Assembly (NCBI GenBank): GCA_022793895.1
Contig: JAAWDS010000019.1
Coordinates: 1-61,559, forward strand
DNA: 61,559 nucleotides
Direction: 5' to 3'
Source: Provencibacterium sp.
Lineage (GTDB): Bacteria; Bacillota; Clostridia; Oscillospirales; Ruminococcaceae
This document shows positions 43,662 through 52,299 of this stretch, piece by piece. Position numbers and translations under genes: made by a program. The notes under the pieces are model-generated. The model searched no databases. It worked only from the letters and a program-made list of their open reading frames with translations, and was not told the DNA's origin. Numbering within the stretch: the first letter of the stretch is position 1; each line of letters starts with the position of its first letter.

Positions 43662-45020
43662 ATGCACCTTGTAGAACAGCAACAGAAATTTTTTGCGACC
43701 GGCGCAACGCTGCCGGTGGATTACCGCGTCCGCCAGCTGCGCAGCCTCTATCAAGTGATCCTGCTCAACGAGGAGAGGATCGCCGGGGCGTTGCAGAAGG
43801 ATTTGGGGAAGAGCGACCAGGAGGCTTATTTAACGGAAATCGGCCTGGTGCTTTCGGAAATCAGCTTTGTACTGCGCCATATTGGGCGGTGGGCCCGCCC
43901 GCGCCGCGCCCCCTTCTCGCTGGCCACTGCCTTTTCGAGCGGCAGCGTCCGGCCGGAACCCTATGGCGTTGCGCTCATTCTGGCCCCCTTCAACTATCCC
44001 TTCCAACTGGCGCTCATGCCGCTTATCAGCGCGCTGGCAGCCGGCAACTGCGCGGTTATCAAGCCGAGCGAATATGCGCCGGAGACGGCGGCCATCCTCA
44101 GCGAGATGCTCAACAACAACTTTGAGCAGCGCCTGTGCGCGGTGGAAACCGGCGGCCCGGAGACGGCGAAGGCTCTTTTGCAGGAGGATTTTGATTACAT
44201 CTTTTTCACCGGCGGCCGCAGCGTAGGCCAGCAGGTCTATGCTGCGGCGGCGCAGAACCTCGTTCCGGTTACGCTCGAATTGGGCGGAAAATCCCCCTGC
44301 ATTGTGGAGAAAACCGCGGATTTGGACGCCGCCGCCAAGCGGATTGTTTGGGGCAAGTTTTTAAACGCGGGGCAGACCTGCGTAGCTCCCGACTATCTTT
44401 TGGTTCAGGAGCCGGTTCATGAGGAGCTAATCGCACGGATGCGCGAATACATCCTTCAGTTTTTCGGGGAGCGGCCGGAGAAGAATCCAAACTACCCGCG
44501 CATCGTCAACGAGGCGCACTTTGAGCGGCTCCAGGAGATGCTGGGGGAGGGGACCGTCGTTGCCGGGGGGCAGACCGATCCGGACACGCTGCGCATCGCT
44601 CCCACCCTTCTGGAAAACGCGCCGTTCTATTCCAAGGTGATGAGCGACGAGATTTTTGGGCCCATTCTGCCGGTGGTGGAGTTTTCTACGCTGGAACAGG
44701 CGCGGGAATATATCGCGCTGCACGAAAAGCCGCTGGCGCTCTACCTCTTCACCCGCAGCCGCGCGGCGGAGCGGGAAATTTTGCAGCGCGTTCCGTTCGG
44801 CGGCGGCTGCGTCAACGATACGATGATGCACCTTAGCTCCCATACGCTGCCGTTTGGCGGCGTGGGGGCGAGCGGGATCGGCCAATACCACGGCAAGGCG
44901 GGCTTTGACGCCTTCTCGCATTTTAAATCGGTGCTCAAAAAGTGGCCGGTGCTTGATATTCCCATGCGCTACCCGCCCTATGGCAGGGCGAAACCCATTA
45001 TGAAAAGGATCCTGAAATAG
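43662..45020 (+). CDS. Aldehyde dehydrogenase (class 3-like)
   Basis: About 452 residues. Motifs: LILAPFNYPFQLALMPLISALAAGNCAVIKPSE (cofactor domain), FFTGGRSVGQQV, LELGGKSPCIV with the general base Glu, and NAGQTCVAPDY with the catalytic Cys. Oxidises aldehydes to acids with NAD(P)+. The short length and lack of a signal match the ALDH3 group (fatty or aromatic aldehydes). The start at 43662 follows GGAGGAGGAG. Its stop overlaps the next start by one base. Confidence 0.92.
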   Translation: MHLVEQQQKFFATGATLPVDYRVRQLRSLYQVILLNEERIAGALQKDLGKSDQEAYLTEIGLVLSEISFVLRHIGRWARPRRAPFSLATAFSSGSVRPEPYGVALILAPFNYPFQLALMPLISALAAGNCAVIKPSEYAPETAAILSEMLNNNFEQRLCAVETGGPETAKALLQEDFDYIFFTGGRSVGQQVYAAAAQNLVPVTLELGGKSPCIVEKTADLDAAAKRIVWGKFLNAGQTCVAPDYLLVQEPVHEELIARMREYILQFFGERPEKNPNYPRIVNEAHFERLQEMLGEGTVVAGGQTDPDTLRIAPTLLENAPFYSKVMSDEIFGPILPVVEFSTLEQAREYIALHEKPLALYLFTRSRAAEREILQRVPFGGGCVNDTMMHLSSHTLPFGGVGASGIGQYHGKAGFDAFSHFKSVLKKWPVLDIPMRYPPYGRAKPIMKRILK

Positions 45021-45838
45021 TGAAACGAAAGATTTCCATCTGGCCCGCCGGTTTGACGGCGGGCGAAAAGGCTGTCCGGATTTTTATGCTCCTGGCGGCC
45101 GCCCTCTGCTTCTTTTACAGCGCGGTTCCCCTTTTAGGCTATGGGATTTTCCATACCGGGGTAGCGGTGCTGGCCCTGTTCTGCGGCGCCTTTGGCGGCT
45201 GCCTCCTTTGGGGCGATTCGATAGGGAAGCGCTTCCCCCGGCTCTACCGGTGGGGGAGGCGGGCGCTGCTGGCCGCTTTTTTGGCAGCGCTGCTCCTTTA
45301 CCTGCTTTTTGCCGGCGCCTACCGGCGCTACTGCGTGCAGAACCCGCCGGAAAGGGCGGGGGCGCGGACGGTGATCGTGCTTGGCGGCGCGATTGACGGG
45401 GAGGAGCCCAAGCTGATGCTCGCGCGCCGCCTGCGGGCGGCGGCGGGCTATCTGGAGGAGAACCCGGAGGCAGTCTGTATCGTTTCCGGTGGGCAAGGCC
45501 CCGATGAAGATTTCCCGGAAGCGCTGGTGATGGAAAAGTACCTGCTCCGGCTGGGGATTCCACAGGAACGCATCCGGCAGGAGGATCGTTCGGCCACCAC
45601 GCGGCAGAACATCGCCTTTTCGGCCGAAATCATCCGGCGGGAGGGCTTCCCCGGCGAGGTAGTGATTGCGACGGACGATTTCCACCAGCTGCGGGCCGCC
45701 TATTTTTGCCGCCGGAACGGGCTGGAGCCCTCCGCCCTGACCAGCCTTACCCCTTGGGGGCTGCTGCCCTCCTATGAGATCCGTGAGATGGGCGCATGGG
45801 TGAAGGCGCTGCTGGAATCCGCCGCCGGGGCCTCCTAG
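45020..45838 (+). CDS. YdcF family membrane protein (DUF218)
   Basis: A 272-residue protein with three N-terminal membrane helices and an outer DUF218 domain: TVIVLGGAIDGEEPKLMLARRLRAAAGYLEENP, CIVSGGQGPDEDFPEA, EDRSATTRQNIAFS. Members such as SanA and ElyC act in envelope biology; their chemistry is unclear. The GTG start overlaps the aldehyde dehydrogenase stop (TAGTG). A perfect palindrome GGCCTCC/GGAGGCC (45829-45844) covers its own stop codon. Confidence 0.85.
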   Translation: MKRKISIWPAGLTAGEKAVRIFMLLAAALCFFYSAVPLLGYGIFHTGVAVLALFCGAFGGCLLWGDSIGKRFPRLYRWGRRALLAAFLAALLLYLLFAGAYRRYCVQNPPERAGARTVIVLGGAIDGEEPKLMLARRLRAAAGYLEENPEAVCIVSGGQGPDEDFPEALVMEKYLLRLGIPQERIRQEDRSATTRQNIAFSAEIIRREGFPGEVVIATDDFHQLRAAYFCRRNGLEPSALTSLTPWGLLPSYEIREMGAWVKALLESAAGAS

Positions 45839-45958
45839 GAGGCCGGTTCTTAAACCGGAGGGATTCAGGGGGAACGGGTCCGTTTTCCATGGGTTGGTTG
45901 GAGCGGGCGGGAGGCTGCGTCCTGAAAAGGGGGACGCCATCGACGGGGAGGACAGGAC

Positions 45959-46864
45959 ATGTACTTTAAAGAGAAAATCGACGGCTGGGGAGACTGGGGG
46001 AAAATTTTTCAGTCCTGCGCTGCCTTTGCGCCGCTGGTGGAGGCGATTTGCAGGCGGGAGGCCTTGCCGTTTGAACCGTTTTTGAACTGTACGCCGGGTA
46101 CAAACGCCGTTTTTGAGGCGGGCGGGCGGATTATCAAGGTCTTTGCGCCGCTGGAATCCGGGCTGGACACTGAACCGGACTTTTGCAGCGAGCGCTTTGG
46201 GATGGAGCGCGCGCAGGCGCTGGGCTTGTGCGCGCCGAAGCTGCTGGCGGCCGGGGAGCTTGCAGACCGCTACCGGTTCCGCTACCTCATTATGGAAAAG
46301 CTCTCTGGGCAGAGCTTTGCCGAGGCGAAAAAGGGGATGGATGCCGCTCAAAAGCGGGAAACAGGCCGCCGGCTGCGCGCCCTGGTGGAGAAGATGGACC
46401 AGCCCTGCGCGCCCTGGAAGGATCCGGTGGATCTCCGGGCCCGCGCGCTGGACAACAAACGCTGGGCCCCCTATTCCGAGGGCTTTAACCGGGAGCGCCG
46501 CGCCTTTTTGGAACGGCTTACCTGGGATGAAGAGGTCTATGTGCACGGCGATCTGAATGAGGATAACCTGCTGGTCGGGGAGGAGGGCACGCTGGCGGTC
46601 CTTGACTTTGCCGACGCAGTCTTGGCGCCGGTTTATTATGAGCATGCGCTGGTGGCCTGCGAGCTGTTCCAGTTTGACCGGCCGTTTTTAGAGGGCTACT
46701 TTGGGGACTGCCCACCGGAGGAACTGATAGAGCTTTGCCTGAAGGGGATGCTGCTGCATGATTTCGGCGGGGATATCCTGCGCAGCCGGCTCGGCGGCGT
46801 TGATACGATAAACAGCCTTTCCGAACTGCGCAAGGCTATAAAAAACGCGCTGCGGTTTTTATAG
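45959..46864 (+). CDS. Aminoglycoside phosphotransferase-like kinase
   Basis: A 301-residue protein of the APH/choline kinase fold. VYVHGDLNEDNLLV is the catalytic loop (Asp and Asn) and LAVLDFADAVLAP the metal-binding DFxD region; NAVFEAGGRIIKVF provides the ATP Lys. Natural substrates of such proteins are often small metabolites, so antibiotic resistance should not be assumed. The ATG follows GGGGAGGACA. Its last codons are inside a terminator hairpin. Confidence 0.85.
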   Translation: MYFKEKIDGWGDWGKIFQSCAAFAPLVEAICRREALPFEPFLNCTPGTNAVFEAGGRIIKVFAPLESGLDTEPDFCSERFGMERAQALGLCAPKLLAAGELADRYRFRYLIMEKLSGQSFAEAKKGMDAAQKRETGRRLRALVEKMDQPCAPWKDPVDLRARALDNKRWAPYSEGFNRERRAFLERLTWDEEVYVHGDLNEDNLLVGEEGTLAVLDFADAVLAPVYYEHALVACELFQFDRPFLEGYFGDCPPEELIELCLKGMLLHDFGGDILRSRLGGVDTINSLSELRKAIKNALRFL

Positions 46865-46868
46865 CCTT
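46832..46868 (+). terminator. Terminator overlapping the kinase stop codon
   Basis: AAGGCTATAAAAA (46832-46844) and TTTTTATAGCCTT (46856-46868) form a 13-bp perfect stem that includes the TAG stop. It is also the last hairpin of the left repeat array. Confidence 0.6.
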
Positions 46869-46871
46869 TGG

Positions 46872-47100
46872 AAAAAGCGGCTTTTGGGGCGAAAATTATG
46901 CCCCAAATTTCGCGCTGTAAGCGTGAGACCGCCGCTTTTTCGGGTTTCTGCAAGGCGGAGGAGCGGTTCATAAGGTTATCCATTACGAACCGGAGGAACA
47001 GTTCGCGTAGGGTTCTTTGCAAACCGGAGGGGCGGATTGCGCGGTAACTTCTGCCGACTGGAATAGGAGAGGCGGCCCCTCTGCAAACAGAGGGGCCGTT
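46872..47100 (-). repeat. Structured repeat array, left copy
   Basis: Reading leftward, several loose units of about 35 bases with a CCGGTTTGCA-like core are followed by a nested hairpin: outer AAAAAGCGGC/GCCGCTTTTT (46872-46881, 46931-46940), inner TTTGGGGC/GCCCCAAA, and then the hairpin at 46832-46868. The same order occurs in the opposite orientation at 61183-61533. Frames are not kept across units, so it is probably not coding. Confidence 0.65.
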
Positions 47101-47103
47101 TTT
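47073..47103 (+). terminator. Strong intrinsic terminator at the edge of the phage-like region
   Basis: CGGCCCCTCTG, loop CAAA, CAGAGGGGCCG, then TTTTT: an 11-bp GC-rich stem with a U run. It ends rightward transcription 15 bases before the promoter at 47118. Confidence 0.85.
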
Positions 47104-47117
47104 GAAGGCGCGCCCTC

Positions 47118-47170
47118 TTGACAAAACAAAGCAAAGCGATTACACTTTAAATGTAAGAACATATGTTCTA
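47118..47170 (+). promoter_or_regulatory. Rightward promoter with LexA-box-like palindrome
   Basis: TTGACA (47118-47123), a 17-base spacer and TACACT (47141-47146). GAACATATGTTC, a perfect 12-base palindrome of the DinR/LexA type, lies at 47157-47168, just after the start site. Transcription would run antisense through the cysteine-rich gene toward the terminase genes. Confidence 0.65.
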
Positions 47171-47210
47171 ATAAAAAGCCGCCCCGCAAAAAAGGCGGGA
47201 CGGCGGGCGG

Positions 47211-47513
47211 TTATACCGGTTGGCCAGCATACAGATCGGCGCAGCAGAGCCAGCGCGGGTGGGAAAAGGACGGCCAGAAGCCGTCGCGGCACTCCGCCGG
47301 GTAAAGCCCTGTGCAGCCGTTTGGATCGGTGCACCTCTCCCGTATCCGGGACCCTTCGCTGCTCTCCAACAGGATGGGGGCGCAGTCGGTCCCTTCTTCG
47401 GGATAGTAGGATGCTTGGATGGACGCGATGTTCTCCGCCGTATTGCAGGGCTGGGTGATACAGAGGTTATCCGAAGCACAGTCCTTGCTGTTGCACGCAC
47501 ACTTGCAGGACAT
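47211..47513 (-). CDS. Small cysteine-rich protein of unknown function
   Basis: A 100-residue protein with 12 cysteines, beginning MSCKCACNSKDCASDNLC and ending RWLCCADLYAGQPV. Cys spacing suggests metal binding or disulfides; I do not recognise the family. AAGGAGGAT stands 6 bases before the ATG, which is strong evidence that it is real. No signal peptide. No convincing promoter was seen. It lies leftward, between two LexA-box-like sites, and is divergent from the phage genes. Confidence 0.7.
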   Translation of the reverse strand: MSCKCACNSKDCASDNLCITQPCNTAENIASIQASYYPEEGTDCAPILLESSEGSRIRERCTDPNGCTGLYPAECRDGFWPSFSHPRWLCCADLYAGQPV

Positions 47514-47651
47514 GGTTTTATCCTCCTTATGTTTTCTGGTTCTTTGAGGGCATGGGCGATCTGCATGGGCGGCCGCCGGCCCTCTACACCATCTTATGCG
47601 CCCAGCCGGAAAATGGCCCGCCCTTTCTCAAAAGGGGTGAGTTCATAGTTA

Positions 47652-47665
47652 AACATATGTTCTAA
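47652..47665. promoter_or_regulatory. Second LexA-box-like site before the small terminase gene
   Basis: AACATATGTTCTAA repeats exactly the 14 bases at 47158-47171. Here the left arm begins AAAC, so the palindrome is one base short of perfect. It lies 29 bases before the terminase gene and 140 bases before the divergent cysteine-rich gene. Confidence 0.5.
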
Positions 47666-47693
47666 ATATAAAACGGGAGGTGAAGCGAGAACG

Positions 47694-48032
47694 GTGGCAG
47701 CGGAAAAGCCGAAGACGGAAGGGCCGGTGACTCCGCAGCGGCTGATGGAGGAGCTTGCGCAGATAGCTTTGGCAGATTACAGCGACTTTGTTCGGATTGT
47801 GGAGGAGAGGGGGGAAGGAGGGGAAGTCCGGCTGAAGATCGAGCTGAAGCCCACCGGGAGGATTCCCAAAAAGAAACGCGCGGCGATCGCATCCATCCGC
47901 CAGGCGCAGGGGGGGATTGAGCTGAAGCTCCACGATAAGCTGCAAGCGCTGCGGGAGTTGGCTAAAATGCTGGAGGATCAACAGGAGAAAAGCGAAGGGG
48001 AGGGGGGCTTACAGATTATTGACGACATTTGA
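47694..48032 (+). CDS. Phage terminase small subunit, lacking the HTH half
   Basis: A 112-residue protein. LMEELAQIALADYSDFVRI and IELKLHDKLQALRELAKMLE match the C-terminal half of Terminase_2-type small subunits. The N-terminal helix-turn-helix of about 60 residues that normally reads the packaging site is missing; only about 16 residues come before the match. The GTG start follows GGGAGGTGA at a rather long distance. The end overlaps the large terminase gene by 14 bases. Packaging specificity may thus be reduced. Confidence 0.75.
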   Translation: MAAEKPKTEGPVTPQRLMEELAQIALADYSDFVRIVEERGEGGEVRLKIELKPTGRIPKKKRAAIASIRQAQGGIELKLHDKLQALRELAKMLEDQQEKSEGEGGLQIIDDI

Positions 48033-49323
48033 CGAAGGGCGGGCCGAACGGCGGCTGAGCCGTCTGATGGCGCCCTCCTTCTTTCCGGTGCACCGGGACA
48101 TCCGCGCCGGAGCGCACACCCACTATTGGCTTTATGGCGGGCGCGGAAGCGGAAAATCCTCCTTTGCTTCTCTGGAGATCATCTTTGGGATGGGGAAGGA
48201 TCCGGCGGCGAACGCCGCCGTTTTCCGAAAGGTGAAGGATACGCTGCGGGACAGCGTTTTCGCCCAGCTTTTGTGGGCGATTGACCGCTTGGGGCAGCAG
48301 GAGAGATGGAAGGCGTCCCTTTCCCCGATGGAGCTGCGCTGTCTGCCGACCGGCCAGAAGATCCTTTTTCGGGGGCTCGACCGGGCGAGCAAGGCGAAAT
48401 CCCTGAAGACAGAGCGCGGTTATTTCAAATTTCTCTGGTTTGAAGAGCTGGAGGAGTTTTCCGGCATGGCGGAGCTGCGCTCGGTCCTTCAATCGGTAGT
48501 GCGCGGCGGGCGGCAGCCCTGCTGTCTTTACACCTATAACCCGCCCCGCAGCCGGCGCAGCTGGGTCAACGAGGAGGCCGCCGGAACACACCCAGGACGG
48601 CTCTGCCACCACAGCGATTACCGGGGGATGCCGCCCGAATGGCTGGGGGAGGAATTTTTGGCGGAGGCGGCGGTTTTAGAGGCGGCGCAGCCGGAGCTCT
48701 ACCGGCACGAATACCTGGGGGAAATCACCGGGACGGGCGCGGAGGTGTTCGGCAACCTGGAGCTGCGCGCCATCACCGATCGGGAGATTGCGGGCTTTGC
48801 CTCCATCGAGCGGGGGCTGGATTTCGGCTACGCCGCCGACCCGCTGCATTATGCCGTCTGTCATTATGACGCGGCGCGCCGCAGGCTCTACCTCTTCGAC
48901 GAGCTGCACCTCTTGCGCACCTCCAACGCGCGTCTGGGAGAGCTTATCCGGGAGGAGCAGCGGCGGCATGGGCGCGGCGCGGTCTGCTGCGACAGCGCGG
49001 AGCCTAAATCCATCGACGATCTGCGCCTGATGGGGATTGCGGCCTATCCGGCCAAAAAGGGTCCGGGATCGATTGGCTGGGGCATGCGCTTCCTCTCCGA
49101 AGAGGTGGAGCGCATCGTCATCGACCCGGCGCGCTGCCCCAACACGGCGCGGGAGTTCTATGGCTATGCGCTGGATCTGGATGGGTATGGAAATGCGATA
49201 CCCGAATATCCCGATCGGGAGAACCACGCCATCGACGCGGTGCGCTATGCGCTGGAAAGGCGCATCCGGCTGCGCTTCGCGCACGGCGGCCGCAAGCAAG
49301 GGAAGGAGGCCGAAGGATTTTGA
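48019..49323 (+). CDS. Phage terminase large subunit (PBSX/Terminase_3 type)
   Basis: A 434-residue packaging motor and nuclease. Walker A YGGRGSGKSS near residue 43, Walker B FKFLWFEELEEF near 138, and nuclease acids in GLDFGYAADP near 270, CCDSAEPKSIDDL and ENHAIDAVRYAL. All look intact and the length is normal. TTG at 48019 follows AGGGGAGGGGGG by about 11 bases. It overlaps the portal gene by 4 bases (TTGA). Confidence 0.93.
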   Translation: MTTFDEGRAERRLSRLMAPSFFPVHRDIRAGAHTHYWLYGGRGSGKSSFASLEIIFGMGKDPAANAAVFRKVKDTLRDSVFAQLLWAIDRLGQQERWKASLSPMELRCLPTGQKILFRGLDRASKAKSLKTERGYFKFLWFEELEEFSGMAELRSVLQSVVRGGRQPCCLYTYNPPRSRRSWVNEEAAGTHPGRLCHHSDYRGMPPEWLGEEFLAEAAVLEAAQPELYRHEYLGEITGTGAEVFGNLELRAITDREIAGFASIERGLDFGYAADPLHYAVCHYDAARRRLYLFDELHLLRTSNARLGELIREEQRRHGRGAVCCDSAEPKSIDDLRLMGIAAYPAKKGPGSIGWGMRFLSEEVERIVIDPARCPNTAREFYGYALDLDGYGNAIPEYPDRENHAIDAVRYALERRIRLRFAHGGRKQGKEAEGF

Positions 49324-50729
49324 AGATCGAGACGCTCATCGAACGGCTGTCTGCCGAACGCAGCTTCCCGCTGGATGGCGCCGTTTACGAACAGATCCGC
49401 CAGTGGAAGGCGTGGTGGAGGGGGATGTATCCGCCCTTCCACCGCTTTCAGGAGCTGGACAGCCGGGGCGGGCTGGCGCAGCGGCAGCTCTATTCTTTGC
49501 GGATGGCCAAAAAGATCTGCGAGGACTGGGCGGGGCTGCTGCTCAACGAGCGCACCTGCGTTACCGCCGCCCACCCCGCCTCCTCCCTCTTTTTGCAGGG
49601 GGAGAACGGCGAGGGCGGGATTTTGGAAAGCTGCCGCTTTTGGCAGCGGGTGAACGCGCTGGTGGAAGCGGCCTTCTGTACCGGGACGGGGGCCGTTCTG
49701 CTGCGGCTGAAAGGGATGCGCGTTCTGGAGGGGAGGCTACAGCCCGATCCGGGGACGCGGTTGGAGCTGCAATACATCGATGCGCAGGGGATACTCCCTT
49801 TAAGCGTTGAAAACGGCGAAATCACCGAAGCGGCCTTTTGCAGCGAGAGGCTCCTAATGGGGAAGCGGCTTCTCTGCGCAGAGCTTCACACGCTGGGCGC
49901 AGAGGGCTACTGCATTGAAAACCGCTGCTTCGAGGAGAAGGACGGCATGCTCCGGGAGACCGCGCTTCCGCCGGGGATAGCCGCCCGGCTGGAGACGGGC
50001 AGCCGCCTCCCGCTGTTTGCTATCATCCGCCCGAATACGGTCAGCACTCTGGAGAGCAGCGGGCTGGGGGAGTCGGTGTTTGCGCAGGCCATTGACGCGC
50101 TCAAGGGGGTGGACCTGGCCTTCAACAACTTCTGCCGGGATTTCCAGCTCGGCGGGAAGAAGGTCTTTTACCGCCGCTCGCTGTTGGCCGATGCGCCGGA
50201 TGGCGGATTGCTGGCGCCGGACGACATCTGCCAGCAGCTCTTTGTGGCGGTTGGGGAGAGCATGCCCGACGAGCCGCCGCTCATTCAGGAGCACAACCCC
50301 GCGCTGCGGGTACAGGAGAACATCGACGGGCTACAGGCTCAACTGGATTACCTCTCCTTCCGCTGCGGGCTGGGGGCCCGTTACTACCGGTTTGATTCCG
50401 GCAAGCTCGTGACCGCTACCGAATATGCGGGCGAGCGGCAGGAGCTGATGCGCAACGCGGCTAAGCACTGCCTGACGCTGCGCCGGGCGCTCTCGGCCGC
50501 CTTCCGGATGCTGCTCTGGGCGGGACGGGAAGCCTGCGGGCTGGATACCGACCCGGAGACGCCTCTCTCTATCCGGTTTGACGACAGCATCATCACTGAC
50601 CGGGAGAGCGAGCGGCAGCGCGATCGCGCCGACGTTGCGGCGGGGCTCATGCTCCCCTACGAGTACCGGATGAAATGGTACGGCGAAACCGAGGCGGCGG
50701 CGCGCGCACGGATGGAGGAAACGATCTGA
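49320..50729 (+). CDS. Phage portal protein (SPP1 gp6/A118 type)
   Basis: A 469-residue subunit of the ring through which DNA enters the capsid. Family signs are KKICEDWAGLLLNERTCV, FAIIRPNTVSTLESSGLGESVFAQAIDALKGVDLAFNNF and TATEYAGERQELMRNAAKH. Full length with no break. The TTG start overlaps the terL stop, indicating tight coupling. Confidence 0.9.
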   Translation: MKIETLIERLSAERSFPLDGAVYEQIRQWKAWWRGMYPPFHRFQELDSRGGLAQRQLYSLRMAKKICEDWAGLLLNERTCVTAAHPASSLFLQGENGEGGILESCRFWQRVNALVEAAFCTGTGAVLLRLKGMRVLEGRLQPDPGTRLELQYIDAQGILPLSVENGEITEAAFCSERLLMGKRLLCAELHTLGAEGYCIENRCFEEKDGMLRETALPPGIAARLETGSRLPLFAIIRPNTVSTLESSGLGESVFAQAIDALKGVDLAFNNFCRDFQLGGKKVFYRRSLLADAPDGGLLAPDDICQQLFVAVGESMPDEPPLIQEHNPALRVQENIDGLQAQLDYLSFRCGLGARYYRFDSGKLVTATEYAGERQELMRNAAKHCLTLRRALSAAFRMLLWAGREACGLDTDPETPLSIRFDDSIITDRESERQRDRADVAAGLMLPYEYRMKWYGETEAAARARMEETI

Positions 50730-50785
50730 GACCGGTTTTTACCGCCGCCTCACGGCGGAAAGAGAAAAGGAGGCGTTTACACAGG

Positions 50786-51202
50786 ATGGAAGAAAAGGAA
50801 AAAACGGCGGCGCAGCCGGACGTTTCCCTCCAATCGCTGCGGGAGGAGAACGAACGGCTGGCCGGGGAAATTCAGGAGCTGCGGGAGCGCCATGCGTCGG
50901 AGCTTCTCCGGCTGCGCACCGAGAGCGCGCTGACCCAGGAGCTGCTGCACCAGGGCGCGCGCGACCCGCGGACGGTGCTTCCCCTCCTCCAGACGGAGGA
51001 AATCCGTCTGGAGGAGGGGCGGCTGACCGGGTTGGACAAACAGATAGCCCGGATCCGGCAGGAAAACGGCTATCTGTTCCAGAGCGCGCCGGGGCCGCGC
51101 ATAGACAGCGGCTTTTCCCATGAACGTGCGCCGGAGAAGGAGGGGCCTGTGACCCTGGCGGGCGCGCTGAGCGAGCGCTACCGGCCGCATGCGGACGCCT
51201 GA
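50786..51202 (+). CDS. Phage capsid scaffold (GP20-like)
   Basis: A 138-residue coiled-coil protein. After a helical region (LREENERLAGEIQELRERHASELLRLRTESAL) comes ELLHQGARDPRTVLPLLQTEEIRLEEGRLTGLDKQIARIRQENGYLF, the GP20 scaffold pattern. It would guide capsid assembly and then leave. ATG at 50786 follows AAAAGGAGG; the longer open frame upstream lacks a start site. Confidence 0.85.
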   Translation: MEEKEKTAAQPDVSLQSLREENERLAGEIQELRERHASELLRLRTESALTQELLHQGARDPRTVLPLLQTEEIRLEEGRLTGLDKQIARIRQENGYLFQSAPGPRIDSGFSHERAPEKEGPVTLAGALSERYRPHADA

Positions 51203-51324
51203 GCGGATTCCCGGAGGCGGTTGGGGATAAGGCCGCCTTCCGAAAGACGCCGCTTCACCCATCGCGCGCTGCCGGCCGGAAGCCGGGACGGCGGCCGCGG
51301 ACGACAGACAGGAGGTTTTTTTCT

Positions 51325-52293
51325 ATGCCCATTACGTTAGCAGAATCCAAGGTTGGTATGGCCGACAAGGTCGATCAGCAGGTGATCGATCAATTCCGCC
51401 GCAGCAGCCTGCTTTTAGACCGGATGGTTTTCGACAACGCCGTTTCCCCATCCACAGGCGGTTCCACGATGGTTTATGGCTATGTGCAGCTTAAAACGCC
51501 GGCGACCGCTTCTTTCCGTGCGCTGGGAAGCGAATATACGCCGAAGGAAGCGGTACGCGAGCAGAAAACCGCCGCGCTCAAAATCTTCGGCGGCGCTTCC
51601 CAGGTGGACCGGGTGATTCAATCGACCAGCGGGCTGATTGGGGAGCTGGAGTTCCAGCTCTCCGAACAGATCAAGGGAGCGGTCAACCTTTTCCATTATT
51701 CGGTCATCAGCGGCGATTCCTCGCAGAACGAGGATGAGTTTGACGGGCTGGATGTGATGCTGACCGGTTCGAGCACCGAATATAACACGGAAAAGGCGCT
51801 CGATCTCTCCACCTCCGCGCAGCTCGACGGCAATTACAAAGACTTTTTGGATATGCTCGACGAGTTCCTTTCGGAATTTGACGGCGCGCCGGATATGCTG
51901 CTGGGCAACGCGAAGCTCATCACCCGCATCCGTTCCGCCGCGCGCCGGGCGGGCTACCTCACCCACGCGGAGGACGCCTTCGGCCGCACCGTCACCGGCT
52001 ACAACGGCATTCCGCTCATCGATCTCGGCTATTACTGGAACGGGACGGCGACCGTTCCGACGGTGCCCATCTATGAGGAGGGCACGGCGGGGCTGACCGA
52101 TCTCTATGCCGTCTGCAACGGGCTGGACGGCTTCCACGGCGCTTCCCCGCTCGGCGGCAAGCTCATTCACACCTACCTTCCCGACCTGAGCGCGCCGGGC
52201 GCTCTCAAAAAGGTCGAGGTCGAAATGGTGGCGGCCGCGGTGCTCAAAAATTCCCGCAAGGCCGGCGTTTTCCGCAAGCTGAAGGTACAGTAG
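51325..52293 (+). CDS. Phage major capsid protein (HK97 fold)
   Basis: A 322-residue capsid subunit. It begins with MPITLAESKVGMADKVDQQVIDQFRRSSLLLDRM, and has AGYLTHAEDAFGRTVTGYNGIPLIDLG in the A domain, as in GP20-linked capsid proteins of Bacillota phages. CAGGAGG precedes the ATG, and a 122-base spacer with GC-rich hairpins separates it from the scaffold gene. It appears complete. Confidence 0.9.
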   Translation: MPITLAESKVGMADKVDQQVIDQFRRSSLLLDRMVFDNAVSPSTGGSTMVYGYVQLKTPATASFRALGSEYTPKEAVREQKTAALKIFGGASQVDRVIQSTSGLIGELEFQLSEQIKGAVNLFHYSVISGDSSQNEDEFDGLDVMLTGSSTEYNTEKALDLSTSAQLDGNYKDFLDMLDEFLSEFDGAPDMLLGNAKLITRIRSAARRAGYLTHAEDAFGRTVTGYNGIPLIDLGYYWNGTATVPTVPIYEEGTAGLTDLYAVCNGLDGFHGASPLGGKLIHTYLPDLSAPGALKKVEVEMVAAAVLKNSRKAGVFRKLKVQ

Positions 52294-52299
52294 GCAAAG

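Noticed and set aside
45959-46864. Antibiotic resistance gene for aminoglycosides
   Set aside because: Only the general kinase fold is visible; most chromosomal members of this fold act on metabolites.
47220-47648. Rightward 142-residue open frame opposite the cysteine-rich gene
   Set aside because: It has no ribosome site and is antisense to a frame with a strong one; it lies in the leader of the proposed phage transcript.
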